A stretch of DNA of 64,000 nt, taken from a virus. The position numbers and the translations under genes were made by a program. Below, in pieces: positions 38,452-47,185 of the stretch (positions within the stretch are counted from its first letter, which is position 1; every line of letters starts with the position of its first letter). The stretch covers positions 1 to 64,000 of IMG/VR virus record IMGVR_UViG_3300045996_000612, one strand, 5' to 3'. The notes beneath the pieces were generated by a model. It saw only the letters and a program-made list of their open reading frames with translations. It searched no databases and was not told where the DNA came from.

Positions 38452-38622
38452 TCAGGATTTGGCAACAGCCGTCAGAACGGACCCGGCGAACATCCCGGCC
38501 AGGCCGTAGGCGATCGGCATGCCGCCGAGATAAATGCCTACCGCGCCGGCGACGGCGGCGGCACACGACAGCAGGCCGCACTTGCTGGTCACGGCTTCAT
38601 AGGCGAGTTTGGCATAGTACAT
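38452..38622 (-). CDS. Small two-helix membrane protein
   Basis: A 56-residue protein (MYYAKLAYEAVTSKCGLLSC) with two hydrophobic segments rich in Ala/Gly. GGGAGG lies six bases before ATG 38622. Its upstream region has TTGGTTCGATT (38641-38651), which resembles the operator core at 27.7 kb, so it may be a lysogenically expressed or repressor-controlled gene. Function unknown. Confidence 0.55.
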   Translation of the reverse strand: MYYAKLAYEAVTSKCGLLSCAAAVAGAVGIYLGGMPIAYGLAGMFAGSVLTAVAKS

Positions 38623-38768
38623 GATGTACCTCCCAGGAAATTGGTTCGATTGCCATAGCATAGCAAAGCTACGCCGCGGCGGTTCGATTTTCGCCAACAT
38701 GGCTTAATCGTTTTTTGGCCTCGCGCCCGGTTTCTATAAGAAATCGTGGTGGTCTATGCGTTTTGGCG

Positions 38769-38798
38769 AAAAAAAAGCCCTCGTTTATAAGCGAGGGC
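38769..38798 (-). terminator. Terminator at the end of the late operon
   Basis: Minus strand GCCCTCG / CGAGGGC stem with 8-base loop is followed by eight Ts. It lies 53 bases past the stop of the last late gene. It is the strongest terminator in the window and ends the approximately 40-kb late transcription unit. Confidence 0.85.
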
Positions 38799-38850
38799 AA
38801 AGGCCGCGCGCAGGAGCGCGGCTGGAGAGACTGTCGCTATTATCCCACGC

Positions 38851-40323
38851 TTACCGCTTCCTGCGCCGAACGCTGATGCAGCGCCACGGCGGCGCCGGCA
38901 GGGTGCTGAAGATGCGGGACACGCTGGCGGTCGAGTTGACGGTGATCTGGTCCAGCGTGACGGCCAGGTCGGCCAGCACCGGTGCCTGCACTGCCGCTTC
39001 TCCTTGCGAGGCCAGCGTGACTGCGCCCAGGGTGACATTGAGCTCGCCGGAACTGGATGGCACGGGCTCATCGCCTTCCATCGCCGCGGCCGGCTCGCCG
39101 CTGATCCCGATGACGCTGAACGGCTGCGTGCCTGACACCACCGCCGAGCCGCCCGAGTTGAACAGCGTGATGGTGAAGGTGTAATTACCCGGCTCGATGT
39201 CGACCAGCGAGTAGGTGCCAGCGCCAGCAGCGAAGGTGGCCGTGCCGTTATTGATCTGGGCGCCGCTGGTTGTGTCTGCCGGCGCCGCGACGACGGTGAT
39301 ACTGTCCACCACGCCCACATAGGTGAACGACCCGTCCATGGTTTGCCCATCCGGCGCGGGCTGGCTGGTGATCGATCCAGTAGGCAGCGGGACGGCCGGG
39401 ACGAGCTGCACGGCGCCGACGTCGGGATCCAGGCCGCGGTTGTTCCCGCGCGCGTCGTTGATGGACTTGGCCGAGTCGGTGGCGTTGCCCAGCAGCGGGC
39501 TGCCGGCGGCGGGTCGGAAATCCGATGTGTCCGACACCACGAAGGGGTTGACCGTATCGACCGTGAAGCCGGCACGCGCGGTCGCCATGGCGATGTTGGT
39601 GTAGTTGCCGGAGATCGTGCCGCTGGTGCCGACATACGGCGTGTCGCCCACATTGACGAAGGCGTTGTTCTCGATCCTGGCCGAGCTGGTGGTGTTGAGG
39701 ATCGCGCCCACCGCGTCATTCAGGGCGACGAACGTGTTTCGGGAAAACGTCGTCGAGGTGTTCGACCCCACGGTGGACACGCCCGACACGCGCACCACCA
39801 GGTTGTCGGTGAACACATTGCCGATGTTGTACTCGCCCATGGCGACGCAACTGGCGTTCGACGTGTCTGCGACGATCCGGCTGCGACGGATGCCGCAAAT
39901 GGCGGCCGGGAGCGATGCCCCGTTGGGGTTCGGGCCGCCAAAGCTCATCACGCCGGAGCCGATGACGTTGACGCGGAACCCCTCGATCACCACGCCGCGC
40001 TGGATCTTCAGGTTCGAGCTCACGGTGATCGCAAGCCCTTCCGTGCCGACATCGAACGGGCCGTCAGGGTGAAAGTCGTTTTCGGCCAGGCCAGGCACCG
40101 GCCGGATAATACAGTAGAAGGCCGTGCTGGACGTGCCGACCCGAAGGTTGGCGGTGAGCGCGAACCCTTCGTAGCACTCGATGATCAGCATCTCCTGCGC
40201 CGCGACGAGATTCTGCGCGGCGGTGTAAGAGGCCAGTTGCGCGACCGTCTGGAGCGTCTGGCCGGCGCCGTACGGGACGACACGGATGCCGGGCGATGAC
40301 GGGGTTGGGGTGATGGTCGGCAT
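38851..40323 (-). CDS. Right-handed beta-helix tailspike-like protein
   Basis: A 490-residue protein. Residues about 100-300 show the alternating short strands and Asn/Thr/Gly-rich turns of a right-handed beta-helix (F-T-D-N-L-V-V-R, F-S-R-N-T-F-V-A-L-N). The helix ends with N-D-A-R-G-N-N-R-G-L-D-P-D-V-G-A-V-Q, a common cap of such proteins. The C-terminal 200 residues have an Ig-like segment and a degenerate L-G-A repeat that also occurs in the 42958-44238 protein. It probably binds or degrades host polysaccharide. Last gene of the late operon. Confidence 0.7.
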   Translation of the reverse strand: MPTITPTPSSPGIRVVPYGAGQTLQTVAQLASYTAAQNLVAAQEMLIIECYEGFALTANLRVGTSSTAFYCIIRPVPGLAENDFHPDGPFDVGTEGLAITVSSNLKIQRGVVIEGFRVNVIGSGVMSFGGPNPNGASLPAAICGIRRSRIVADTSNASCVAMGEYNIGNVFTDNLVVRVSGVSTVGSNTSTTFSRNTFVALNDAVGAILNTTSSARIENNAFVNVGDTPYVGTSGTISGNYTNIAMATARAGFTVDTVNPFVVSDTSDFRPAAGSPLLGNATDSAKSINDARGNNRGLDPDVGAVQLVPAVPLPTGSITSQPAPDGQTMDGSFTYVGVVDSITVVAAPADTTSGAQINNGTATFAAGAGTYSLVDIEPGNYTFTITLFNSGGSAVVSGTQPFSVIGISGEPAAAMEGDEPVPSSSGELNVTLGAVTLASQGEAAVQAPVLADLAVTLDQITVNSTASVSRIFSTLPAPPWRCISVRRRKR

Positions 40324-40344
40324 GGTGTGCGGGGTGCTTGTCGG

Positions 40345-42939
40345 TTAAGCGGCCAGGACCGGCGGGCCGACGTAGGCCGGCGGGTTGAAGAAGCCGAACG
40401 ATGCGATGCGATATGACCAGGCGTGCGTTGTCGATGCGGCGATCTCGTCGTAATACCCTTGCATCACCGCGATGGCTTGATCCAGGCGAGGCACATTCAT
40501 CTCCGGGAAGTAGTCCCGCAGGATGTACAGGAACTGGGCACGCATGTGCTTGGTGTTGTAGTTGTCCGGCGTGAACGTTTCATAGCCGCTGACACGCCCG
40601 CCGATCTCGCCGGTCGGCTTGCGAATCCAGTCCAGCAGATTGTTGGGCGGGCAAATCTGGCCCCAGTGCTGAGGATGAACGAACGCATCGGCAGGCGAGG
40701 AGTAGTCAGGAACGTAGGCAGCGTTGTTGTCCCAGCGGCCGTTGCAATCCACAAAGATGCCGACCGCCTGCTTTGCCAGGCACTCCATCATGAAGTCCAA
40801 GATCCACGCGCACTTGGCGGACTTGGCTTTCATCGCGGCCAGGAAACCGGTCTGCTTCATGAACATGAACAGCGCGCCATGGTAGTAGGTCTTGTGATCG
40901 CTGTTCGGGCGCAGGTAGATCAGGTCACCGACACGTTCAGGCTCGAACACCATGCCGAGATTGCGCAGCGCATGGCCCCGGATACTGTCCTCCAGGGACA
41001 GCGGCTGCATCACGTCATACATCTGCTCCAGCCACTTCTTCATGGAGTTCTCATACTCCGATGCGGAGATGAGCTTGGGATGGCTGCTGCTCGCCACCCA
41101 GCATTTGGCGTGCGTGGCGATATACCAGGCCGACTGCCGGGTCAGGAAAACACTGCGCTGAAACCCCTCGTTGATGTCGTACGTCACCATTTTGAGAAAG
41201 TGGAACGAGTGAGGCGCTTCCAGAATGCCGTGCGCGCTGCGGAGCATATAGGCGCTGTCGGCGCCCGACATCATGCTGTGGTGGACGTCCTTGCTCCATT
41301 CATTGGTGAACGGGCGGCCGTACTTATCCTTGAAGCCATAGCCATTGTCGTATGACTTGCCATTGGTGGCGATGAGCTGACGGAATGAGTTGTTGGCGGC
41401 ATCCGGCTTGTTGGGATCGCCATAATACGCATCCGTGACGAAGTAGTCGGAATTGAACGACTTCTGCTTGTTGATGCCAATGCCCTGTTCGACATCGGTA
41501 AAGAAGTGCACACCCTCGTTGGCGGCGCCGCGCAGGAAGTCACGGTGCATCTCTTCCCATGGCACCGCGCCGTGGATGCGCACGCCATTCGGCTCGCTGG
41601 CGTGCATGGTCGTGATGTGCGACCACAGGGCGCGATCCTGCCGCGGCCCGCCATCACCGTTGTACCAGGTGCGCAAGCAGGTCGAGCCCGGCTCGAAGCC
41701 CCAGCCGATGAACTGGGTGCGGTAGTTCTCGCGGATCACCTGCGCGAATGCCATGTTCGGGTCGACGATGTTGGTGTCCAGGCCGCCGGCGTGCTTTCGC
41801 GCCCACTTGGGAGCGTACTTCACATGGCCCAAGCCACTCCAGTTCGCCTGGTTCCGGGTGAGCAGCGGCCAGCGATCGCTGAAGGAGCCGAACGCCGACA
41901 GGTTCTTCGGGTTGCGGCTTTCCAGGGTGACGCCAGGGCACACATGCCGGAAGAATTCATTTTCCTTGGGCTTGTGCGACTCCCAGGTCAATTCCATCGC
42001 ACAGGTCCAGAATGGCTGGCATCCCTGGTTCCAGTGCTCTGCCTTCTGGCCGGCATGGTTGATCGGCTTGCCTGTGCCGGGAACGCCGTTGACGCGCGTG
42101 GACGTCAACTCGAACCATTCCAGCGTCGTCCCGTCCACGGCGAACAGCTCGCCCTTGAAGGCAAGCGGGGCCATCGTGTCGACGAGCCTGTTCAGGTCTT
42201 TTCGGAACGGCCACGATGCCCAGCGCCCGTGCGGCATGGCGCGGACGCGCACCGCGTGCATCGGCTCGGATGCGTCGTTGTTGACCTCCGAATTCATCGA
42301 GGCCACCGCCATGCCGAATAGGTACGCGTCGCCACCCGTGCCCAGAACCACGCCACCGCCAACCGGGGTATGCATCAGTTTGATGTCGCCGAACTGCGCC
42401 GCCATCCAGGGCACATCCAGCACGATGTCGTCGTCCCGCACACTGGCGTAGCAGGTGCCGGTCAGGACCGGATTGGCCTCATCGGCATAGTCCCAGATGC
42501 GGACCCCGGCCGGGGTCTTCGGGTGCTGCGATGGCGTCAGGAAGCCGGTGCCCGACGGCAGCCACTTGGGCGCCTTGATGCGGATGCCCGACACGAACCC
42601 GACCCCACTGTTGGCTGTCAGGTTGCCACTGAGGATGAAGTCGCAGCCGGAGCCGGGCAGGCCCAGCGTGCCCTCGACGACTTTGCCATTTCCCTCGATG
42701 CGCAGCACGCCAGTGCCGGTGGAAAGATCCACCACGTTCTTGGTAGTGATGCCCTTCACCTTGCCGATGCTGGTGATGTTGCCGCCGAGAGTGGTTATTG
42801 GCCCAGTCAGCCCGACGTTCAGGAATTCGACCCCATCAAGCAGGCAGCGCACCCGGCGCGAATTGCCGAGCGCGGCGATCACATTGTTCGCCCACTGCAG
42901 CTTGGTGGTGGCGGGATTGGGGAAATTCAGGGTCAGCAT
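40345..42939 (-). CDS. Large spike/host-surface protein, possible polysaccharide lyase
   Basis: An 864-residue protein with a short beta-rich N-terminal domain (residues 1-110), typical of tailspike heads, then a long part rich in aromatic, His, Arg and Tyr residues (N-E-G-V-H-F-F-T-D, H-S-M-M-S-G-A-D-S-A-Y-M-L) and helices in the second half. The layout resembles (alpha/alpha)-toroid polysaccharide lyases or similar enzymes, but no definite catalytic motif is recognised. It sits between two spike or fibre genes. Its content suggests an enzyme for host capsule or cell-surface polymer. Confidence 0.55.
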   Translation of the reverse strand: MLTLNFPNPATTKLQWANNVIAALGNSRRVRCLLDGVEFLNVGLTGPITTLGGNITSIGKVKGITTKNVVDLSTGTGVLRIEGNGKVVEGTLGLPGSGCDFILSGNLTANSGVGFVSGIRIKAPKWLPSGTGFLTPSQHPKTPAGVRIWDYADEANPVLTGTCYASVRDDDIVLDVPWMAAQFGDIKLMHTPVGGGVVLGTGGDAYLFGMAVASMNSEVNNDASEPMHAVRVRAMPHGRWASWPFRKDLNRLVDTMAPLAFKGELFAVDGTTLEWFELTSTRVNGVPGTGKPINHAGQKAEHWNQGCQPFWTCAMELTWESHKPKENEFFRHVCPGVTLESRNPKNLSAFGSFSDRWPLLTRNQANWSGLGHVKYAPKWARKHAGGLDTNIVDPNMAFAQVIRENYRTQFIGWGFEPGSTCLRTWYNGDGGPRQDRALWSHITTMHASEPNGVRIHGAVPWEEMHRDFLRGAANEGVHFFTDVEQGIGINKQKSFNSDYFVTDAYYGDPNKPDAANNSFRQLIATNGKSYDNGYGFKDKYGRPFTNEWSKDVHHSMMSGADSAYMLRSAHGILEAPHSFHFLKMVTYDINEGFQRSVFLTRQSAWYIATHAKCWVASSSHPKLISASEYENSMKKWLEQMYDVMQPLSLEDSIRGHALRNLGMVFEPERVGDLIYLRPNSDHKTYYHGALFMFMKQTGFLAAMKAKSAKCAWILDFMMECLAKQAVGIFVDCNGRWDNNAAYVPDYSSPADAFVHPQHWGQICPPNNLLDWIRKPTGEIGGRVSGYETFTPDNYNTKHMRAQFLYILRDYFPEMNVPRLDQAIAVMQGYYDEIAASTTHAWSYRIASFGFFNPPAYVGPPVLAA

Positions 42940-42957
42940 GGTGGGTGTCCAGTGGCG

Positions 42958-44238
42958 TCACGCCTCGCGGCGCACACGGATGAGGCGATCGTCTTTCGGG
43001 ATGCGGATGGTCCGGGCCTGCGCCAATCGACTATCGAAGAAGATCAGGCGCGCCCGGCTGGTGAGGGACATGGCGCCCAGCGTGGCGGCCAGGGTGGCGC
43101 TGATTGGGAGCGAGCCGGAGGATACCGTCTGTGCAGCGCCCAGTGTGATGTTGGCCGTGCCGCGGATGGACACGGTGCCTGCCGACGCCAGCGACACGGC
43201 GCCGAGTGATCGGCTTAGCGTCGCGGTGATCGTCGTGTTGGCAGTCGATCCCGCTGCATTCAGACTGATCGCGCCGAGGCTCTTGGCGAGCGCGCCGGAC
43301 ACCGCAACTGCGCCGGCACTGGATGCGGTAGTTGCGCCCAGCGCCGCATTGAGCGCTGCGTTGACACCGGGCGTAGACGCCGTTGCCGTGGATGACAAGG
43401 TTGCCGCACCGAGCGACTTGCTGAGCGCGCCGGCGATTCCGACCGAGCCGGAGCTGGCGACCGTCGTGGCGCCGAGCGTGATATTCAGGTTGGCGCCACC
43501 ATTCGGAGCGACATACGCAAAGTCATCGCTCTCTTCGGGGTCTTGAAAGACCTGCCAGAAATTTGCACCAAGCGATTCAAGCTCGTCGAGACTGAGGGCG
43601 CGCATAACAACGCCACCTGGCCCCATCCGCCCGTTCCAGGTATTGTTCGGTGCTTGCTGGCGTCCGCCGTGGTAGAAATTGCCATCACCAGCAAGCCACG
43701 CCCCAGTGTGGGTGGCAGTCCCAGTTGACACAATGTTGGTGGTTAGATTGCGCAGGTAAAATTGAACCGCCCCGGTGGCGTGCACGTAGCTGGCAGCAAA
43801 AAAATACGGCGTGTCGTTCACGGGGTTGAACGGCGAAGATACGTCAATGACGCCGGGCTTACTAAAAATCAGGCGCGACAGCGGGCTGGAGAAGCCAAGC
43901 GCAGCGCCGCCGCTGACGGTGTTCGCCGTCCCCATCAGGATGCGGCTGGTGCCGGTGCCGAACTTCTTGAAAACGCACCAGAGCGTGATGTCGACTCCGG
44001 TGCCGGCATAGCCTGTACCGTCGGTCGCCGCCCACGCATCATTGGTGCCGTCAACGGCGAGCGCAATTCCGCCCAACGTCGCGTCTGCCAGCTTCACAAT
44101 GTTGCCGTAAGCCGTCAGCACTCGCCCGTTGACGACGTTCGTTTGCGATGCTGGGTTGACCAGAAATGCGTGATCTTTCGCCAGCGACGTGCCGGCAAGT
44201 CGCTGCAACCCTTGCGGCTGAATCCGCATGCCGCTCAC
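42958..44238 (-). CDS. LamG-like fibre protein with tandem LGA repeats
   Basis: A 426-residue protein. Residues about 60-230 have a concanavalin/LamG-like pattern (D-I-T-L-W-C-V-F-K-K-F-G-T-G-T-S-R, T-P-Y-F-F-A-A-S-Y, H-G-G-R-Q-Q). From about residue 250 the sequence is a tandem array of roughly 29-residue repeats with core L-G-A-x-x-L-x-S-x-G and seven to eight copies. The C terminus is basic. It is probably a receptor-binding or adhesin-like fibre, with the repeats as the stalk. Confidence 0.7.
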   Translation of the reverse strand: MSGMRIQPQGLQRLAGTSLAKDHAFLVNPASQTNVVNGRVLTAYGNIVKLADATLGGIALAVDGTNDAWAATDGTGYAGTGVDITLWCVFKKFGTGTSRILMGTANTVSGGAALGFSSPLSRLIFSKPGVIDVSSPFNPVNDTPYFFAASYVHATGAVQFYLRNLTTNIVSTGTATHTGAWLAGDGNFYHGGRQQAPNNTWNGRMGPGGVVMRALSLDELESLGANFWQVFQDPEESDDFAYVAPNGGANLNITLGATTVASSGSVGIAGALSKSLGAATLSSTATASTPGVNAALNAALGATTASSAGAVAVSGALAKSLGAISLNAAGSTANTTITATLSRSLGAVSLASAGTVSIRGTANITLGAAQTVSSGSLPISATLAATLGAMSLTSRARLIFFDSRLAQARTIRIPKDDRLIRVRREA

Positions 44239-44607
44239 TTACAGCCCCGTTTCGGCTTGCAGGTAGGCTTCGACCGTTACGGGATTGGTCGCGTTTCCGT
44301 AAGCAATAGCGCGCAGATACATCACACCGCGGCCTAACGGGACAGTCCCGCTCGATACACTGGCGCTGATAAGATCAGACGCGACGACGGTTTGATGGTC
44401 GTACCAGTTGGTGCCGTCGTGCGACGCCTGGAAGACCATGACGCACGGCGCCGTGACCGTTCCAACGTTCGTCATTTTCCAGGTCAGTGTGCCGCTGTAA
44501 TACGCGCGCACATCGACGCTGCTTCCTGCTTGCGGCGATGCCTTGGTCGTGCCTGCCGCGCATGAGACTGGGGCCAGGATTGTGACCGATGATTTTGTGC
44601 TTGGCAT
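44239..44607 (-). CDS. Small beta-sandwich virion protein
   Basis: A 122-residue protein with a regular beta pattern (A-Y-Y-S-G-T-L-T-W-K-M-T-N-V-G-T-V ... M-V-F-Q-A-S-H-D-G-T-N-W-Y), typical of small phage base-plate or fibre-associated proteins. Its stop is adjacent to the start of the LamG-like gene. Function unknown. Confidence 0.6.
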   Translation of the reverse strand: MPSTKSSVTILAPVSCAAGTTKASPQAGSSVDVRAYYSGTLTWKMTNVGTVTAPCVMVFQASHDGTNWYDHQTVVASDLISASVSSGTVPLGRGVMYLRAIAYGNATNPVTVEAYLQAETGL

Positions 44608-44610
44608 GAA

Positions 44611-45033
44611 TTATCTTTCCGAGCCGTCGGCATTAAACAGCGCGTCGGCCACGTCGATGAAGAAGTAGGTTGCCGGGCTTTTGCCGAGCGCGCAGAGGGC
44701 ATCCGCCTGCGCCTGCGTCAGCAGGGAGCCGACGAACGACTGTACGGTTGCTTGCGCCAGCGGGCTGCCAATCCTGAACCGGCCTTCCGCAATCAGCGGC
44801 TTGACGTACCGAAATGCAGCGGTCTGGTTGATGGCGTCCAGGAAGGAGTTGGCCGCCTCGATGCCAAGCACCTCGATGATCGTGCCGTTGCCGATCTCGC
44901 GATCATTCGGCGTAGTGCGACCTACCGACATGATCGCTGCGATGGCATGGCAGTCGCGCGCGGCATAAGCAGCAGCGCATGCCGGGTTCGCCTTAACGGC
45001 GGCACGGAATGCCGCCTGCTCTTGTGGGGTCAT
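44611..45033 (-). CDS. Helical late protein of unknown family
   Basis: A 140-residue helical protein. T-P-Q-E-Q-A-A-F-R-A-A-V, I-I-E-V-L-G-I-E-A-A-N-S-F-L-D-A-I-N and L-L-T-Q-A-Q-A-D-A-L form four or five helices. In late operons such genes often sit just before tail or fibre genes. No motif recognised. Confidence 0.55.
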   Translation of the reverse strand: MTPQEQAAFRAAVKANPACAAAYAARDCHAIAAIMSVGRTTPNDREIGNGTIIEVLGIEAANSFLDAINQTAAFRYVKPLIAEGRFRIGSPLAQATVQSFVGSLLTQAQADALCALGKSPATYFFIDVADALFNADGSER

Positions 45034-45059
45034 GCTCGCCCTTTCGTGGAAAGCGCCGA

Positions 45060-45464
45060 TCAGGCGTTGGCGGCCGTCAGTGCGAACGTGTTCACTGTAA
45101 CGGCCTGGCTGACCGCGATGCTGGTGTTATCCAGGGTCATGTCGCCGCCGCCGCCGGTCGCGGTCACGGTGCCCTGCATGTGGCAGGTGGTGCCGGCGTT
45201 ATCGACGATGCGGAAGTGTCCTGCGGTGCCGGCGGCGGCGCCGGTGCCAGACCAGGTGCCAGCCTTGGCTTTCGATCCAGCCGAAGCGGCGGCCATCCAG
45301 TCGGCGGGGAGAGTGATTTCGGTAAGCAGGGTGCCGGCAGCGGCGGCAGCGCAATCGGTGGGAGGTGGGCCGGTGCGGATCTGTGCTTTGACACTGGGGC
45401 CGGCGACGGTTTCGAATGAGTCCAGGCTGGCGTTGCGCGCAGCGACGGAAAGCTGAATTGCCAT
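45060..45464 (-). CDS. Virion protein with beta pattern
   Basis: A 134-residue protein (MAIQLSVAARNASLDSFETV). Ala/Thr/Gly-rich beta segments (T-C-H-M-Q-G-T-V-T-A-T-G-G-G-G-D-M) recall small tail-fibre-associated proteins that sit next to lysis genes in Burkholderiales phages. It touches the Rz stop by one base. Function unknown. Confidence 0.6.
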   Translation of the reverse strand: MAIQLSVAARNASLDSFETVAGPSVKAQIRTGPPPTDCAAAAAGTLLTEITLPADWMAAASAGSKAKAGTWSGTGAAAGTAGHFRIVDNAGTTCHMQGTVTATGGGGDMTLDNTSIAVSQAVTVNTFALTAANA

Positions 45465-46039
45465 TATTGCTCCTTGGTAGTGGATGAGTTGCAGACCGCG
45501 CGCATGCGGTTGTATTCGTCGATCAGTCGGTTCGTTTTTCGCACAAGTCTTGCACTGTCTGCGGCGACGACGAGAACAGCATCAGCAGCTTGCGGCAGGA
45601 GTGCGGTTCCTCCTTGATCGACAGGCTGACCGGCAGCGGCGGAACCTGCGGGCGCGCCGCCTCCACCAGCTTGACCTGCGGTTCGGGTTTCTGCGGTTGG
45701 GCAGCGCATCCCGCTAGTGCCAGCAAGAGCGGCAAGGCGGTGGGAATCCAATTTCGCTTCATACTTTTTCTCCAGGTCTTGGGCTTTCAGTTCGGCGGCG
45801 CGCACCTGATCGCGCAGCTCGTCCTCCTTCTTGCGTGCCACGTCATCCCGGCGCTTCTGCTCGACCAGCGCGGCCTCGTTGTTGGCGCGGTCCTGGCGGT
45901 CGCGCGCGGCGGTGACTTCATCGCGTCCCTGCTGGATCAGGTCAGCGCGCAGGTCGGCCAACCAGAAGCCCAGCGCCACCACAGCCAGCGCCAGCGCGAT
46001 CTCTTTCCACCAGCTCTTGAGAATGCCGAGCCCGATCAT
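45464..46039 (-). CDS. Rz-like i-spanin
   Basis: A 191-residue protein from ATG 46037-46039 with a single N-terminal transmembrane anchor (W-W-K-E-I-A-L-A-L-A-V-V-A-L-G-F-W-L-A) followed by a long periplasmic coiled coil (D-E-V-T-A-A-R-D-R-Q-D-R-A-N-N-E-A). It joins Rz1 to fuse inner and outer membranes in the last step of lysis. It overlaps the upstream holin-like gene by four bases. Length is in the usual range of i-spanins. Confidence 0.85.
   Translation of the reverse strand: MIGLGILKSWWKEIALALAVVALGFWLADLRADLIQQGRDEVTAARDRQDRANNEAALVEQKRRDDVARKKEDELRDQVRAAELKAQDLEKKYEAKLDSHRLAALAGTSGMRCPTAETRTAGQAGGGGAPAGSAAAGQPVDQGGTALLPQAADAVLVVAADSARLVRKTNRLIDEYNRMRAVCNSSTTKEQ
45523..45762 (-). CDS. 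Rz1-like o-spanin lipoprotein, nested within Rz
   Basis: A 79-residue protein encoded in another frame entirely inside the Rz gene. The signal M-K-R-N-W-I-P-T-A-L-P-L-L-L-A-L-A-G-C ends in a lipobox (L-A-G-C). The mature part is Pro-rich (K-P-E-P-Q-V, P-Q-V-P-P-L-P), as expected for Rz1. Nested Rz/Rz1 pairs are well established in lambda-type phages. Confidence 0.88.
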   Translation of the reverse strand: MKRNWIPTALPLLLALAGCAAQPQKPEPQVKLVEAARPQVPPLPVSLSIKEEPHSCRKLLMLFSSSPQTVQDLCEKRTD

Positions 46040-46251
46040 TTTTGCGCCAGGTCCGAATTGGTACGGAAACGCAGGCCCAGATTGACCACCACGACGGCGA
46101 CACCGACCCACTTGTAGACGTTATCCGGCAGGTACTGCTGCGCCTCGGGCAGCGAGTCTTTGACGGCCTCATAGATCGGCAGCGCGGCCAGGAACACGCC
46201 GTTCAGCCACACCGTCAGCGAGCGCCACGCGCCCCGAAGTTTCTCTTTCAT
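46036..46251 (-). CDS. Small two-helix membrane protein, second holin-like
   Basis: A 71-residue protein with two hydrophobic segments (V-W-L-N-G-V-F-L-A-A-L-P-I-Y and W-V-G-V-A-V-V-V-V-N-L-G-L). It overlaps endolysin and Rz by four bases each. This is the place and form of a class II holin or anti-holin. Confidence 0.7.
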   Translation of the reverse strand: MKEKLRGAWRSLTVWLNGVFLAALPIYEAVKDSLPEAQQYLPDNVYKWVGVAVVVVNLGLRFRTNSDLAQK

Positions 46252-46772
46252 GCCAGCACCTTCTCGGCAGCGCGCGCCAGCGACAGGCGATCCTCGATGC
46301 CGTTCAGGCCGCCGTTGATGCGCTTGGTGATCTTGATGTGGTCGCCCTCGTCGGCGAGCCAGTTCAGGTGGTGGGTCGACCAATACCAGCCGGCCGAGCG
46401 GCAGGCGTTGATCGGCTCCTCCAGGAGTTCAGGATGGCTCAGCAGATCCAGCCCGAGCTCTTTACCGCAAGCATCGTAGTTCGCGCGGCCGGTGATCTGG
46501 ATCAGGCCGCGGCCCTTGAAACGCACGCCATCGCCCGGCTTGACGTTGCCCAGGTCACGGCGCCCTTCGTAGGCAGCACCGCTGGCGATCTCGCGCACGT
46601 AGCGGAGCTGGCCGGATTCGTGACCGATCTGTGCGAGGAAGGCTGCGCGACGCTTCGGGGTGTTGATCTCGAACTCGCGCATGGCCGCGTTCAGGCCGGC
46701 GATGAAACGATCCGCCTTGCGCCGCGCGTACGGCATGATCCTCACAAGCTGCTCGACGGTCAGATCGTCCAT
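46248..46772 (-). CDS. Endolysin, GH19 (chitinase-like) glycosidase
   Basis: A 174-residue enzyme. F-L-A-Q-I-G-H-E-S-G-Q-L (catalytic E52), E61 and E69, then F-K-G-R-G-L-I-Q-I-T-G-R-A-N-Y are the GH19 endolysin core. No signal peptide is visible, so release needs a holin. It cuts the glycan strand of peptidoglycan. It is in a complete lysis cassette. Confidence 0.9.
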   Translation of the reverse strand: MDDLTVEQLVRIMPYARRKADRFIAGLNAAMREFEINTPKRRAAFLAQIGHESGQLRYVREIASGAAYEGRRDLGNVKPGDGVRFKGRGLIQITGRANYDACGKELGLDLLSHPELLEEPINACRSAGWYWSTHHLNWLADEGDHIKITKRINGGLNGIEDRLSLARAAEKVLA

Positions 46773-46773
46773 G

Positions 46774-47139
46774 TCACTCGCCCTTCTGGTGGAAACTCGC
46801 CTTGTAGATCGCCTCCAGCACCACCAGCACCTTGCCGCCCATGAAGGAGCCGATGCTGACCAGTGTTGCCGTCTTCCAGGGAGAAAACCCGGCGTCCTGG
46901 CACAAGAAGAAGGTGATCATCCCGACAAACAGGGAGATCATCAGTTCCCCGAAGAAGACCGTGACGACCTGTTTTCTTGTCTTGTTACCTAAATTGACTT
47001 CCCTGATTACTCTCACGACTCCTCCGATGATCGAAACACCCAGCAGCAATAGGTAAGTGGCTACTGAGACGGAGGCGGGGTCTCTTGCAACGTCGCTTGC
47101 CTGGCGGAGTTCGTCATTCATGCGGGTCGCTGCACTCAT
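46774..47139 (-). CDS. Holin, LydA-like
   Basis: A 121-residue protein with three hydrophobic segments (Y-L-L-L-L-G-V-S-I-I-G-G-V-V, L-M-I-S-L-F-V-G-M-I-T-F-F-L and G-S-F-M-G-G-K-V-L-V). The spacing and V-I-R-E-V-N pattern resemble the LydA family. A Cys lies after the second segment. It sits one base from the endolysin gene with its own promoter upstream. An internal ATG at codon 7 could allow a dual start. It sets the lysis time. Confidence 0.75.
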   Translation of the reverse strand: MSAATRMNDELRQASDVARDPASVSVATYLLLLGVSIIGGVVRVIREVNLGNKTRKQVVTVFFGELMISLFVGMITFFLCQDAGFSPWKTATLVSIGSFMGGKVLVVLEAIYKASFHQKGE

Positions 47140-47157
47140 CAGTTTGGAATTGGTCAG

Positions 47158-47185
47158 ATTTTACCCCGGACGGTTCTGGAATCAA
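47158..47185 (-). promoter_or_regulatory. Promoter for the lysis cassette
   Basis: Minus strand TTGATT, 16-base spacer, TAAAAT. The -35 is preceded by GGT, giving a GGTTTGATT box similar to that of the promoter at 54765-54792. It would give the holin transcript a very short leader. Confidence 0.6.

Noticed and set aside
38641-38651. TTGGTTCGATT resembles a tRNA T-arm, a possible attP core
   Set aside because: No adjoining acceptor stem or CCA end; the sequence fits better with the phage's own operator-like motif, and a seven-base match alone is expected several times by chance in 64 kb.
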